Program-made: the position numbers and the translations under genes
The notes under the pieces: model-generated
The model's database searches: none
Seen by the model: only the letters and a program-made list of their open reading frames with translations
What the model was told of the DNA's origin: nothing
Part shown: positions 1 through 10,668 of the stretch, in pieces
Layout: each line of letters starts with the position of its first letter
Numbering within the stretch: position 1 is the stretch's first letter
NCBI RefSeq assembly: GCF_003436275.1
Contig: NZ_QSOP01000004.1
Span: 1-64,000 of the forward strand
Source of the DNA: Collinsella sp. TM09-10AT
GTDB taxonomy: Bacteria; Actinomycetota; Coriobacteriia; Coriobacteriales; Coriobacteriaceae
DNA: 64,000 nucleotides
Direction: 5' to 3'

Positions 1-75
1 GGCACGCTCGTGGAAAAGATCAAGTCGTCCTCGCAGACGCTCAAGCAGGAATATCTCGATACATACGAGAGATGA
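1..75 (+). CDS. C-terminal fragment of an unidentified protein (partial)
   Basis: An open frame enters the window at base 1 and runs 24 codons to a TGA, ending in LDTYER. Only this tail is visible, so the protein cannot be identified. In many bacteria rho lies upstream of rpmE, but these residues do not resemble a Rho C-terminus that I recognise. It is one of only five CDS in the window ending in TGA. Confidence 0.4.
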   Translation, partial: GTLVEKIKSSSQTLKQEYLDTYER

Positions 76-148
76 ATGTGGGGGAGTGTTCGGATGAAGT
101 TGATATTTAAGGTCCAGCTCGTGTTGTGCCGAAAAGACCGTGAACCTT

Positions 149-177
149 TTGTGGGACACGCGGCGCCGTGGTACCAT
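149..177 (+). promoter_or_regulatory. Candidate rpmE promoter
   Basis: TTGTGG (149-154) and TACCAT (172-177) are separated by 17 bp and lie about 85 bp upstream of the rpmE start. Matches to the -35 and -10 consensus are moderate (3/6 and 4/6). The remaining leader, up to the AAGGAG ribosome site at about 249, has no assigned element. Confidence 0.35.
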
Positions 178-261
178 AGCCGAGTTTGTTGTCTTGGTCG
201 GAAACCAAGACGCCTTATGCGCTGATCGGTAACCAGCGCCTGACCAATAAGGAGTCCTACC

Positions 262-687
262 ATGAAGCAGGGTATCCATCCCCAGTATGTCGAGTGCACG
301 GTGACGTGCTCCTGCGGCAACACCTTCAAGACGCACGCTACCGTGTCCGAGATGAAGGTTGAGCTTTGCAACGAGTGCCACCCGTTCTACACCGGCCAGC
401 AGAAGTTCGTCGACACCGGTGGACGCGTCCAGCGCTTCGCCGACAAGTTCGGTGGCGCCGCTGCCGCCCAGCTCAAGAAGGCTGAGGAGGCCAAGGCTGC
501 CAAGGCCGCCAAGGCTGCTGAGGCCGAGGCCGCTCGCAAGGCCGCCGCTGAGGCTAAGGCTGCCGAGAAGGCTAAGCGTGCTGCTAAGTTCGCCGAGGAG
601 GCTGCCAAGCAGGCCGCCGAGGCTCCCGCAGAGGCTCCCGTCGAGGAGGCCGCTGCCGAGGCCGAGACCACCGAGGCTGCTGAGTAA
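262..687 (+). CDS. rpmE: 50S ribosomal protein L31 with long charged C-terminal tail
   Basis: Residues 1 to about 65 are a typical L31 core: MKQGIHPQY start, cysteines at 12, 16, 18, 36 and 39 of the zinc-binding (C+) type, and the HPFYTG and RVQRF segments. The protein is 141 aa, while L31 is usually 65-90 aa. The extra 70 or so residues are a low-complexity Ala/Lys/Glu tail that looks helical and ends acidic. ATG is preceded by AAGGAG at 249-254. The gene is monocistronic, with its own candidate promoter and a strong terminator. The identity is secure; the role of the tail is unknown. Confidence 0.95.
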   Translation: MKQGIHPQYVECTVTCSCGNTFKTHATVSEMKVELCNECHPFYTGQQKFVDTGGRVQRFADKFGGAAAAQLKKAEEAKAAKAAKAAEAEAARKAAAEAKAAEKAKRAAKFAEEAAKQAAEAPAEAPVEEAAAEAETTEAAE

Positions 688-724
688 ATAGCTCGCCGCG
701 GAATCGCTCGCATTCATGGCATAA

Positions 725-760
725 GGGCCGTGCATCCATTTGGGTGCGCGGCCCTTTTCT
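725..760 (+). terminator. Rho-independent terminator of rpmE
   Basis: A 13-bp stem (725-737 with 742-754, including G-T pairs) and a 4-base loop are followed by TTTTCTTTTT. It sits 37 bases after the rpmE stop. Confidence 0.9.
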
Positions 761-765
761 TTTTA

Positions 766-798
766 TTGGTGCAAGCTAACCTGTCCCCGTGGCACCAA
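766..798. repeat. GTCCC-core hairpin element
   Basis: Inverted arms TTGGTGC (766-772) and GCACCAA (792-798) enclose ACCTGTCCCC. The same loop word occurs in other intergenic hairpins of this window (829-865, 12924-12962, 36772-36837), so this appears to be a dispersed repeat. Together with 829-865 it fills most of the gap between the rpmE terminator and secA. Confidence 0.6.
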
Positions 799-828
799 AT
801 GGCAGAGAGACGGCGTTTGCTCAGATAA

Positions 829-865
829 AACTTGCCAAAATAAACCTGTCCCATTGTGGCAGGTT
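829..865. repeat. GTCCC-core hairpin element, TGCC/GGCA type
   Basis: Arms AACTTGCCA (829-837) and TGGCAGGTT (857-865) enclose AAACCTGTCCC. It is nearly identical to the element at 12924-12962 and in the same orientation. It lies 130 bp upstream of secA. Confidence 0.65.
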
Positions 866-994
866 GGTCATAGTTATTACGTGGCGGTCGAGGTCGACCG
901 TATAGGCCGTGCCTTGTTTGGCTAAAGTACAATCATCTGTGTTTAACTCGCCCGCAGCTGCACGGCGTGGGCGATGGCCAAAAAGGAAAACCAC

Positions 995-3801
<2,807 letters not shown>

Positions 3802-3802
<1 letters not shown>

Positions 3803-4950
3803 TGGCTGAGGCTTTAGAGGTAACGCCCGCCGAGCTGGACGCGTTTGCGGACCGGCTCGGCGAGGTCGAGTCGTATCTCCACTTGGACGAAAAGCGCACG
3901 CGCGTGACCGAGCTCGAGGCCAAAAGCGTGGCCCCCGGCTTTTGGGATGACGCCGACGCCGCCCGTGCCACCATGGAGGAAATCGCGCGCACCAAGGAAG
4001 ATATCGCTGCCGTGGACAACGCGCGCGGCGAGCTTTCCGATGCCCGCGCCGCGCTGGAGCTTGCCGAGGAGATGGGGGATGACCCCGATGCCGCCGCCCT
4101 TCGCGAGGAGGCTACAGCCACGGCTGAGCGCCTGGCCCGTGCCATCGATGAGCTTGAGCTTTCGAGCTGGTTTACCGGTGAGTTCGATCACGGCGATGCC
4201 ATTGTGACCATCAAGCCCGGACAGGGTGGTCTGGAGGCCCAGGACTGGACCTTCATGCTATTTAAGATGTACATGAAGTACTGCCAGCGTCGCGGCTGGA
4301 AGGTCACGATTAACGACTGCCCCGCCGCTGAGGTCATCGGCATCGACCGCGCGACCTTTACCGTCGAGGGCAAGGACGCATTTGGCATGCTGCGCGCCGA
4401 GGCCGGCGTCCACCGCTTGGTTCGCATTAGCCCCACCGACGACAAGAAGCGCCGCCAGACCACGTTTGCCGGCGTCGAGGTCATCCCCGTGCTACCCGAT
4501 GATATCGATATCGAGATCAGCCCCGATGACATCCGCGTGGACGTGTACCACGCGAGCGGCCCGGGCGGACAGGGCGTCAACACCACCGACTCCGCCGTAC
4601 GCGTGACGCATTTTCCCAGCGGCATCGTTGTCACTTGCCAAAACGAGCGCAGCCAGATTCAAAACAAGGCCGCGTGCATGCAGATTCTCAAGGCCCGTCT
4701 GTACGAGATCGAGCTCGAGAAGCGCGCCGAGGCGCTCGACGAGATTCGTGGACCCAAGACCACGATCGGTTTTGGTAACCAGATTCGCAGCTACGTGCTC
4801 TACCCGTATCAGATGGTCAAGGACCTGCGCTCGGGTGTGGAGACTAGCAATGTCGAGGCCGTTCTTGACGATGGCGATCTGGATCCGTTTGTAATTGGCT
4901 ATCACCGTTGGGCTACCGGCAACGCCGGTGCGGAAGGCTCGGACGCCTAG
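3802..4950 (+). CDS. prfB: Peptide chain release factor 2 (variant SPT recognition tripeptide)
   Basis: Class I release factor, expected to read UAA and UGA. The protein is 382 aa. A coiled-coil N-terminal domain precedes the catalytic GGQ at G255-G256-Q257. The frame is continuous and begins at the SecA stop (TAATG), so the programmed frameshift known from many RF2 genes is absent. The usual SPF codon-recognition tripeptide reads S210-P211-T212 here, in a region otherwise aligned with RF2 (HRLVRISP, then RRQTTF). RF1 would instead have a PxT motif, and overall similarity is clearly RF2. TGA stops are scarce in this window, which may be related. Confidence 0.93.
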
Positions 4951-5040
4951 GCACATGGTTGGCTCCGGGTCGATGCAAACACTTCGCAGGGGGTGGTATT
5001 TGCTCGGTGAATCGGTAGAATCGAATACAGTAAGAAGTTC

Positions 5041-5069
5041 AAAGCGCACTCGTTTGGGTGCGCTTTTTT
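5041..5069 (+). terminator. Rho-independent terminator after prfB
   Basis: AAAGCGCAC (5041-5049) pairs with GTGCGCTTT (5058-5066), followed by a T run. It ends only 12 bases before the yitT-like start, so that gene's ribosome site (GGGAGG) directly follows the terminator. Confidence 0.8.
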
Positions 5070-5081
5070 GAGGGAGGCAGC

Positions 5082-5972
5082 ATGGCATATCGTCTGGACA
5101 TCAAGCGCATTCTTTCGCTGAACTTCTTTCATGACTTGCCCAAGATCATGTTTGGCTGCGCCCTGGCAGCTATCGCGACGGATCTGTTTTTGATTCCCAA
5201 CGGTCTTGCTGCCGGCGGCGTTACGGGTCTCGCCACGATTATCCAGGCGGTCGGCGCCTCGCATGGCATCTCGCTGCCTGTCGGTATTCAAACCATCGTG
5301 ATGAATGCCTTGCTGCTGCTGGTCGTTATGCGCGAGGGGGGCATGTTCTACGTGGTCCAGACGGCGACGGGCTTTGTGCTGCTGGGCTTCTTCACCGACC
5401 TGTTCGCTCCGTTTGTGGCGCCGCTGGCACATGCCGACCTGATGCTGCCCGCTATGTGGGGCGGCATTATCACGGGCATTGGCTACGGCATGGTGCTACG
5501 CGCCGGTGCCAACACTGGCGGCTCTGACACCATCGGTCAGATTATCTCGCGCAATACGTCACTACCGGTGGGCTCCACCGTCATGGCGATCGACGTTGCC
5601 GTGTGCGCGCTGTCGGCCCCGGTCTTCTCGGTCGAAAACGCGCTGTATGCGGGCCTTTCGATGGTCATTAGCGGCTACGTGATCGATGCCGTGGTCGACG
5701 GCGGCAACAGGCGCCGTATGGTACTCATCATCTCGGACAAGTTCCCTGATATCGCTGCCGATATTATGTATGGCCTGGGTCGCGGCTGCACCAAGTTTAA
5801 GGCGACCGGCATGTACTCGGGCGCCGAGAAGCCGGTGATCATGGTCATTGTGAGCCGCCGCGAGCTCAACACCCTCAAAACGATCGTGCGCGAGCGCGAT
5901 CCTCACGCCATTGTGACGGTCGCCGACGTTACGGAAGCTTTCGGTGAGGGATTCAAGGACATTAACGCGTAG
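5082..5972 (+). CDS. YitT family integral membrane protein
   Basis: A 296-aa protein with about five or six hydrophobic segments in residues 15-190 (YitT/DUF161 membrane region) and a soluble C-terminal domain of about 80 residues with the pattern of DUF2179. Substrate and function are unknown for this family in general. The ATG at 5082 is chosen because GGGAGG lies 5-10 bases upstream; an upstream in-frame codon at 5058 lies inside the terminator hairpin. It appears monocistronic, followed by 208 bp of non-coding sequence before transketolase. Confidence 0.85.
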   Translation: MAYRLDIKRILSLNFFHDLPKIMFGCALAAIATDLFLIPNGLAAGGVTGLATIIQAVGASHGISLPVGIQTIVMNALLLLVVMREGGMFYVVQTATGFVLLGFFTDLFAPFVAPLAHADLMLPAMWGGIITGIGYGMVLRAGANTGGSDTIGQIISRNTSLPVGSTVMAIDVAVCALSAPVFSVENALYAGLSMVISGYVIDAVVDGGNRRRMVLIISDKFPDIAADIMYGLGRGCTKFKATGMYSGAEKPVIMVIVSRRELNTLKTIVRERDPHAIVTVADVTEAFGEGFKDINA

Positions 5973-6180
5973 GGCCGACTGCGTTCCATCCAAAAGACGT
6001 TCACATTGATAAACCGTTTCATCTGCGGGACTGCCTGCTAAATTGCTCAAATAATGATAAAAAGTCTGGTAAAGCCATCAGTTTCCAGCATAATGAATGA
6101 CGTACGTGCATCGCGGCTGTGTTGGGACTACCTTTCCGTGCCGTGCGCATCTTGTCTTAAGAGGATGAAAGGAAGGCACA

Positions 6181-7011
6181 ATGAGCGACGAAGAGCTCAA
6201 AAAGGTTGCCAACGAGGTAAGGAAGGGCATCGTCACCGGCGTGCACGCTGCCAAGTCCGGCCATCCGGGCGGTTCGCTCGGCGCTGCCGACATCATGACC
6301 TATCTGTACTTTGAGGAAATGAACGTCGACCCGGCCGACCCCCGCAAGGCCGACCGCGATCGCTTCGTGCTTTCCAAGGGTCATTGCGCGCCTGGTCTGT
6401 ACGCCGTGCTCGCCGAGCGCGGATTCTTCCCCAAGGAGGATCTCGAGACGCTGCGCCACATCGGCAGCCACCTGCAAGGTCACCCCAACATGAACGACAC
6501 CCCGGGCGTCGATATGTCCACCGGTTCGCTCGGCCAGGGCATCTCCGCCGCCGTGGGCATGGCCGTTGCCGCCAAGCACTGGGGCGACGACTATCGCACC
6601 TACGCCCTGCTGGGCGACGGCGAGAGCGAGGAGGGCCAGGTTTGGGAGGCTGCCATGTTTGCCGGCAACCAGCAGCTTGACAACCTCTGCGTGATCGTCG
6701 ACCACAATGGCCTGCAGATCGACGGCCCCGTCGAGGAGGTCAACGACCCCATGCCGCTCGCCGACAAGTTCCGCGCCTTCAAGTTCCACGTGGTTGAGCT
6801 CACCGACGGCAACGACTTCGACCAGATCCGCGCCGCCTTTGCCGAGGCTCGCGCCACCAAGGGGCAGCCGACCGCCATTATCGCCGAGACCACAAAGGGC
6901 AAGGGCGTGTCCTTTATGGAGAACCAGGTTGGTTGGCACGGCAAGGCCCCCAACGATGAACAGTTTGAGCAGGCCATGGCAGAGCTCACGGCCGCCGGAG
7001 AGGAGCTCTAG
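6181..7011 (+). CDS. tktA: Transketolase, N-terminal (TPP-binding) subunit
   Basis: First half of a split transketolase (276 aa), which transfers two-carbon ketol units in the non-oxidative pentose phosphate pathway. It carries HPGGSLGAADIM near the N-terminus and the thiamine diphosphate motif GDGESEEGQVWEA, followed by the conserved Asn segment VDHNGLQ. The ribosome site GAAAGGAAGG precedes ATG 6181. The C-terminal half is a separate gene one base downstream, so the holoenzyme should be a heteromer. Split transketolases are common in anaerobes and archaea. Confidence 0.93.
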   Translation: MSDEELKKVANEVRKGIVTGVHAAKSGHPGGSLGAADIMTYLYFEEMNVDPADPRKADRDRFVLSKGHCAPGLYAVLAERGFFPKEDLETLRHIGSHLQGHPNMNDTPGVDMSTGSLGQGISAAVGMAVAAKHWGDDYRTYALLGDGESEEGQVWEAAMFAGNQQLDNLCVIVDHNGLQIDGPVEEVNDPMPLADKFRAFKFHVVELTDGNDFDQIRAAFAEARATKGQPTAIIAETTKGKGVSFMENQVGWHGKAPNDEQFEQAMAELTAAGEEL

Positions 7012-7012
7012 G

Positions 7013-7954
7013 ATGGCAGACGTCAAGAAAATCGCCACGCGTGTAAGCTACGGCGAGGCCCTCGTCGAGCTCGCCAACGAGCACGATGACTTTGTGGTCC
7101 TCGACGCCGACCTGGCCGCCGCCACGCAGACCGGTAAGTTTAAGGCCGCTTGCCCCGACCGCTTCTTCGACGTGGGTATCGCCGAGAGCAACCTGATGGG
7201 CGTCGCCGCCGGTATCGCGACCACTGGTCGTGTTGCCTTCGCGAGTACCTTTGCCATGTTCGCTGCCGGTCGCGCCTTTGAGCAGGTCCGCAACTCCATC
7301 GGCTACCCGCACCTCAACGTTAAGATCGGTGCCACGCACGCCGGCATCTCGGTGGGCGAGGACGGCGCCACGCACCAGTGCTGCGAGGATATCGCCCTCA
7401 TGCGCGTCATCCCCGGCATGACCGTAATTGTTCCCGCCGACGACGTGGAGGCCCGCGCCGTGACGCGCGCCGCCTACGAGTGCGACGGTCCGGTGTACAT
7501 GCGCTTCGCCCGTTTGGCCTCGCCGGTTATCAACGACCCCGAGACCTACAAGTTCGAGTTGGGTAAGGGCATTGTCATGCGCGAGGGCGCCGATGCGACC
7601 ATCATCGCCTGCGGCCTGATGGTCGGCGAGGCTCTCGAGGCCGCCGAGCAGCTCGCTGCCGAGGGCATCGACGCCGAGGTCATCAACATGCACACCATCA
7701 AGCCCATCGATGCCGACCTGATCGTCAAGAGCGCCACCAAGACCGGCCACGTCGTGACCGTCGAGGAGCACTCTGTGATCGGTGGCCTGGGCAGCGCCGT
7801 TGCCGACGTCCTGTGTGAGCAGTGCCCGACGCCGCTCAAGAAGATTGGCGTCAACGACACCTTCGGCGAGTCCGGCCCGGGTGCCGAGCTCCTGCACAAG
7901 TACGGCCTGGACGCCGCCAACATCGTGGCGACCACCAAGGAGTTCTTGGCATAA
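7013..7954 (+). CDS. tktB: Transketolase, C-terminal subunit
   Basis: A 313-aa partner of the preceding gene, with the pyrimidine-binding domain (GIAESNLMGVAAGIA, FASTFAMFAAGRAFEQVRN) and the transketolase C-terminal domain (VTVEEHSVIGGLG). I place the start at ATG 7013, one base after the TAG of the N-terminal subunit. The same frame stays open back to 6707 inside the upstream gene, but that stretch is out of frame with it and not protein-like. GAGGAG of the upstream 3' end serves as ribosome site. Confidence 0.93.
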   Translation: MADVKKIATRVSYGEALVELANEHDDFVVLDADLAAATQTGKFKAACPDRFFDVGIAESNLMGVAAGIATTGRVAFASTFAMFAAGRAFEQVRNSIGYPHLNVKIGATHAGISVGEDGATHQCCEDIALMRVIPGMTVIVPADDVEARAVTRAAYECDGPVYMRFARLASPVINDPETYKFELGKGIVMREGADATIIACGLMVGEALEAAEQLAAEGIDAEVINMHTIKPIDADLIVKSATKTGHVVTVEEHSVIGGLGSAVADVLCEQCPTPLKKIGVNDTFGESGPGAELLHKYGLDAANIVATTKEFLA

Positions 7955-8000
7955 GGCAAGACGAGGCAAAGTATCGTCTCAACAACCACATCCAAGCCAG

Positions 8001-8037
8001 AACAGGGGCATCCCCAAAGAGGGCGCCCCTGTTTTTG
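8001..8037 (+). terminator. Rho-independent terminator of the transketolase operon
   Basis: AACAGGGGC (8001-8009) pairs with GCCCCTGTT (8025-8033) and is followed by a T-rich stretch. Confidence 0.85.
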
Positions 8038-8118
8038 TTGAATTTAAATTAGAGTCCTGCCAAGCAAAGTTCCCATGGGGAAACGGGCCCATCCCAACAA
8101 AGTGCAATTCAGACCCTT

Positions 8119-8149
8119 CCAACTTTGTATGCGCAGCATCTCAAGTTGG
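8119..8149. repeat. Short inverted repeat upstream of the large hairpin
   Basis: CCAACTT (8119-8125) and AAGTTGG (8143-8149) are perfect inverted arms in the gene-free stretch 8041-8405. No function is assigned. Confidence 0.4.
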
Positions 8150-8175
8150 TGCGTCGGCCCCATAGTAGCCGCAGA

Positions 8176-8299
8176 CCGGGCGCAGGGTTACCTCCCAAAT
8201 CTTTCCGCAGCGCAGGCCGGCGTTTGTCCGCAGCTCCGCAGGAGCAGGACAAATGCCGGCCATGCGCGAGGACGATTTGGGAGGTAACCCTGCGCCCGG
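8176..8299. repeat. 124-bp near-perfect hairpin
   Basis: The outer arms are 26 bp and perfectly complementary (8176-8201 with 8274-8299). A second paired block follows inside: 8211-8229 with 8247-8266, with one bulge and a G-T pair. A GCTCC/GGAGC tip closes the structure at about 8233-8244. Nearly the whole element folds back on itself. No ORF uses it and no T run follows, so it is not a classical terminator. It lies in the 365-bp gap before ftsE and could be a MITE-like element, a structured leader RNA, or a cruciform site. Confidence 0.8.
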
Positions 8300-8332
8300 C
8301 CGGTGGGATCCCAAAGCCCGCCATGCTTCTTA

Positions 8333-8360
8333 TGTGCAGCAAAGCTAATGCTGCTAAAAT
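8333..8360 (+). promoter_or_regulatory. Candidate ftsE promoter (extended -10)
   Basis: TGCTAAAAT (8352-8360) matches an extended -10. TGTGCA at 8333-8338 is a weak -35 with 16-bp spacing. It lies 45 bases before the GTG start and after the large hairpin. Confidence 0.4.
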
Positions 8361-8405
8361 ACTAAGCGCTCATGTAGTTTAAACGCACGACGATAAGGAG
8401 CACCA

Positions 8406-9626
8406 GTGGGTAACCACTTCCGTACCTCCGGTGCGGGCGATGATGCCCCCAAGACGCAGACGGGCGTCCAGGGCAGTCGTTTCGCCACTCCGGATTCAGA
8501 GGGCCAGCCTGTTGCTCAGGCCCCCGCTCAGCCGGCAGATCAGGCACAGCCGGCATCCGATCCCTTTGCCTACAATCCCACCAGCGATGTCGCGCTTTCC
8601 GGCACGGCGGGTTTTGAGCCCGTTCAGGCCGTGACCGCTCGCGTGGAGCAGCCTCAGGCTGGCGCCGCCACGCCGCAGCCTACCATGGCCGGCATTCCCG
8701 ACCCCATGGCCCCTGCGACGCCGGTTCCTCAGCCTGCGCAGTCCGGTCTCTTTGCCGCTATTCCCGATCCCACGCAGCCTGCTGCCTCGGTGGTCGAGAG
8801 CGATCAGGCCGCCGAGGTCGCAAGCCTCGATAACGCGCTCAACAACCCCGATTTTACGTCGGTGTTTGCGCCCATCGATCCGCAAGCCAGCCGCAAGAAG
8901 ATGGCCAAGCAGGCCGGTGTCGAGCCCGTCATCCTTATGGAGCATGTCACCAAGATCTATCCGGCACAGCCCAACAAGCCTGCACTCGACGACATCAACA
9001 TCGAGATCTATCCGGGCGAGTTCGTCTTCCTGGTCGGTCATTCCGGCTCGGGTAAGACCACGCTGCTGTCGACGCTCAACCGCGACGTCAAGCCGACGAG
9101 CGGCCGCATCTTGGTTGCCGGTCAGGACCTCATGAAGATCAAGAACCGCAAGGTTCCGTTCCTGCGCCGCCAGATTGGCGCCGTGTTCCAGGACTTTAAG
9201 CTTCTGCCGCAAAAGACCGCCTACGAAAACGTGGCGTTTGCCCTGCAGTGCATCGGCAAGCCCAAGGGCGTCATTCGCAGCCAGGTGCCGGAGGTGCTGC
9301 GTCTGGTCGGTCTGGCCGATCAGATGGACTCGCTGCCCGACCAGCTTTCCGGTGGCGAGCAGCAGCGCGTCGCCGTCGCCCGCGCTATGGTCAACCGTCC
9401 GCCGCTGCTGATCTGCGACGAGCCCACGGGTAACCTCGACCCGGCGATCTCGCTGGGCATCATGAAGCTGCTCGAGCGTATTAACCGCACCGGCACCACC
9501 GTGATCGTCGCCACGCACGACCGCGAGATGGTCGATAGCATGCACCGTCGCGTGATCGCCCTCGAGGGCGGCCACGTTATCCGCGACCAGGAGAGGGGAG
9601 GTTACGGCAACTATGGCACCAACTAA
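8406..9626 (+). CDS. ftsE: Cell-division ABC ATPase FtsE with long disordered N-terminal extension
   Basis: ATPase of the FtsEX complex, which couples divisome constriction to peptidoglycan hydrolase activation. The FtsE core starts at M178 and has Walker A GHSGSGKT (211-218), the LSGGEQQRVAVARA signature, Walker B LLICDEPTGNLD and the switch His (VATHDRE). The usual length is about 225 aa; this protein is 406 aa because of a roughly 175-residue Pro/Ala/Gln-rich, low-complexity N-terminus. The start GTG 8406 has a good AAGGAG at 8395-8400, while M178 has no ribosome site, so the extension is probably translated. The gene overlaps ftsX by 14 bp. Confidence 0.93.
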   Translation: MGNHFRTSGAGDDAPKTQTGVQGSRFATPDSEGQPVAQAPAQPADQAQPASDPFAYNPTSDVALSGTAGFEPVQAVTARVEQPQAGAATPQPTMAGIPDPMAPATPVPQPAQSGLFAAIPDPTQPAASVVESDQAAEVASLDNALNNPDFTSVFAPIDPQASRKKMAKQAGVEPVILMEHVTKIYPAQPNKPALDDINIEIYPGEFVFLVGHSGSGKTTLLSTLNRDVKPTSGRILVAGQDLMKIKNRKVPFLRRQIGAVFQDFKLLPQKTAYENVAFALQCIGKPKGVIRSQVPEVLRLVGLADQMDSLPDQLSGGEQQRVAVARAMVNRPPLLICDEPTGNLDPAISLGIMKLLERINRTGTTVIVATHDREMVDSMHRRVIALEGGHVIRDQERGGYGNYGTN

Positions 9627-10533
9627 CGTGGGCTACTCCTTCAAAGAGGCAATCAGTCACTTCTTCCGTAACTGGACTACCTCGCTCGGCGCCGTCATCA
9701 CGATCTTCCTTTCGCTGTTTATCATCGGCCTGTTCATCATGGGCTCCGCGATGCTGAACTCCGTGATCGGCACCGTCGAGGATCAGGTCGTCATCAACGC
9801 CTTTATTAGCGATGACGCCGACCAGGCAGATGTTCAGGCCTTTGAGGCTGAGCTCAAGACGTGGAGCAACGTCAAGTCCGTGACGTACAAGGACAAGGAC
9901 GACGCGCTGGCCGAGTATACGAGCAAGATGTCGGGCAACGCCGACGCCACCATGAGCGCGCTCGATGGCCAGAACCCGCTGCCGGCTTCGTTTGCAATTG
10001 AGATGGACGATCCGTCCAAGGTCGAGAGCACGGCCCAGAAGCTCAAGAAGAACGCCGACTTCCAGAAGATCGCGGATGACGGCGACGTCAACGCGAGCGT
10101 GCTGTACGGCCAAGAGGAAGTGAGCCGCCTGTTCCAGGTGACCAACTACATCCGCATCGCCGCCGTGGTGCTCGTTGGCCTTTTGACCTTTATCGCATTC
10201 ATCTTCATCAACAACACGATTCGCCTGTCCATCACGGCGCGTCGTCGTGAGATTGCGATTATGCGTCTGGTCGGCGCCAGCAACGGCTTCATTCGCGGCC
10301 CGTTTATCACCGAGGGCGTACTGCAGGCCATTTTGGGCTCGCTGCTTTCCATCGGCGTTCTGGAGCTGCTGCGCAATCTGATGATTCCGCGTTTGCAGGA
10401 GAGCATCGGCTGGATGTCGTTTGCCCTGCCGATGCAGTACTACCTGGTGACCTATGCTGCGCTGATTCTGGTCGGTGTGATTATCGGTCTCTTTGGTTCT
10501 GCCATAGCCATGCGCCGCTACCTGCGCGTGTAG
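9613..10533 (+). CDS. ftsX: Cell-division permease FtsX
   Basis: A 306-aa membrane partner of FtsE. It has one N-terminal membrane segment (about residues 20-45), a large extracytoplasmic domain (about 50-170) and three further membrane segments (about 180-300), the usual FtsX topology. The conserved ITARRREIAIMRLVGASN segment, which contacts the ATPase, is present. ATG 9613 lies inside the end of ftsE, with a GAGGGGAGG ribosome site in ftsE. The 14-bp overlap supports coupled translation. Confidence 0.93.
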   Translation: MAPTNVGYSFKEAISHFFRNWTTSLGAVITIFLSLFIIGLFIMGSAMLNSVIGTVEDQVVINAFISDDADQADVQAFEAELKTWSNVKSVTYKDKDDALAEYTSKMSGNADATMSALDGQNPLPASFAIEMDDPSKVESTAQKLKKNADFQKIADDGDVNASVLYGQEEVSRLFQVTNYIRIAAVVLVGLLTFIAFIFINNTIRLSITARRREIAIMRLVGASNGFIRGPFITEGVLQAILGSLLSIGVLELLRNLMIPRLQESIGWMSFALPMQYYLVTYAALILVGVIIGLFGSAIAMRRYLRV

Positions 10534-10557
10534 GCATGCCTGGAATTCATCCCTTCC

Positions 10558-10591
10558 AACGGGTCGTCTCTTATGGGGCGGCCCGTTTTTT
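10558..10591 (+). terminator. Rho-independent terminator of ftsEX
   Basis: ACGGGTCGTCTC pairs with GGGGCGGCCCGT across a TTAT loop, followed by a run of six T. Confidence 0.88.
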
Positions 10592-10668
10592 GATCTCTAG
10601 GGGACGGCAGGAAAGCGAATCATTTGGGTAGACTCTTTGGAGTTCGTCATCGATAGCAAGGAGGCGCC

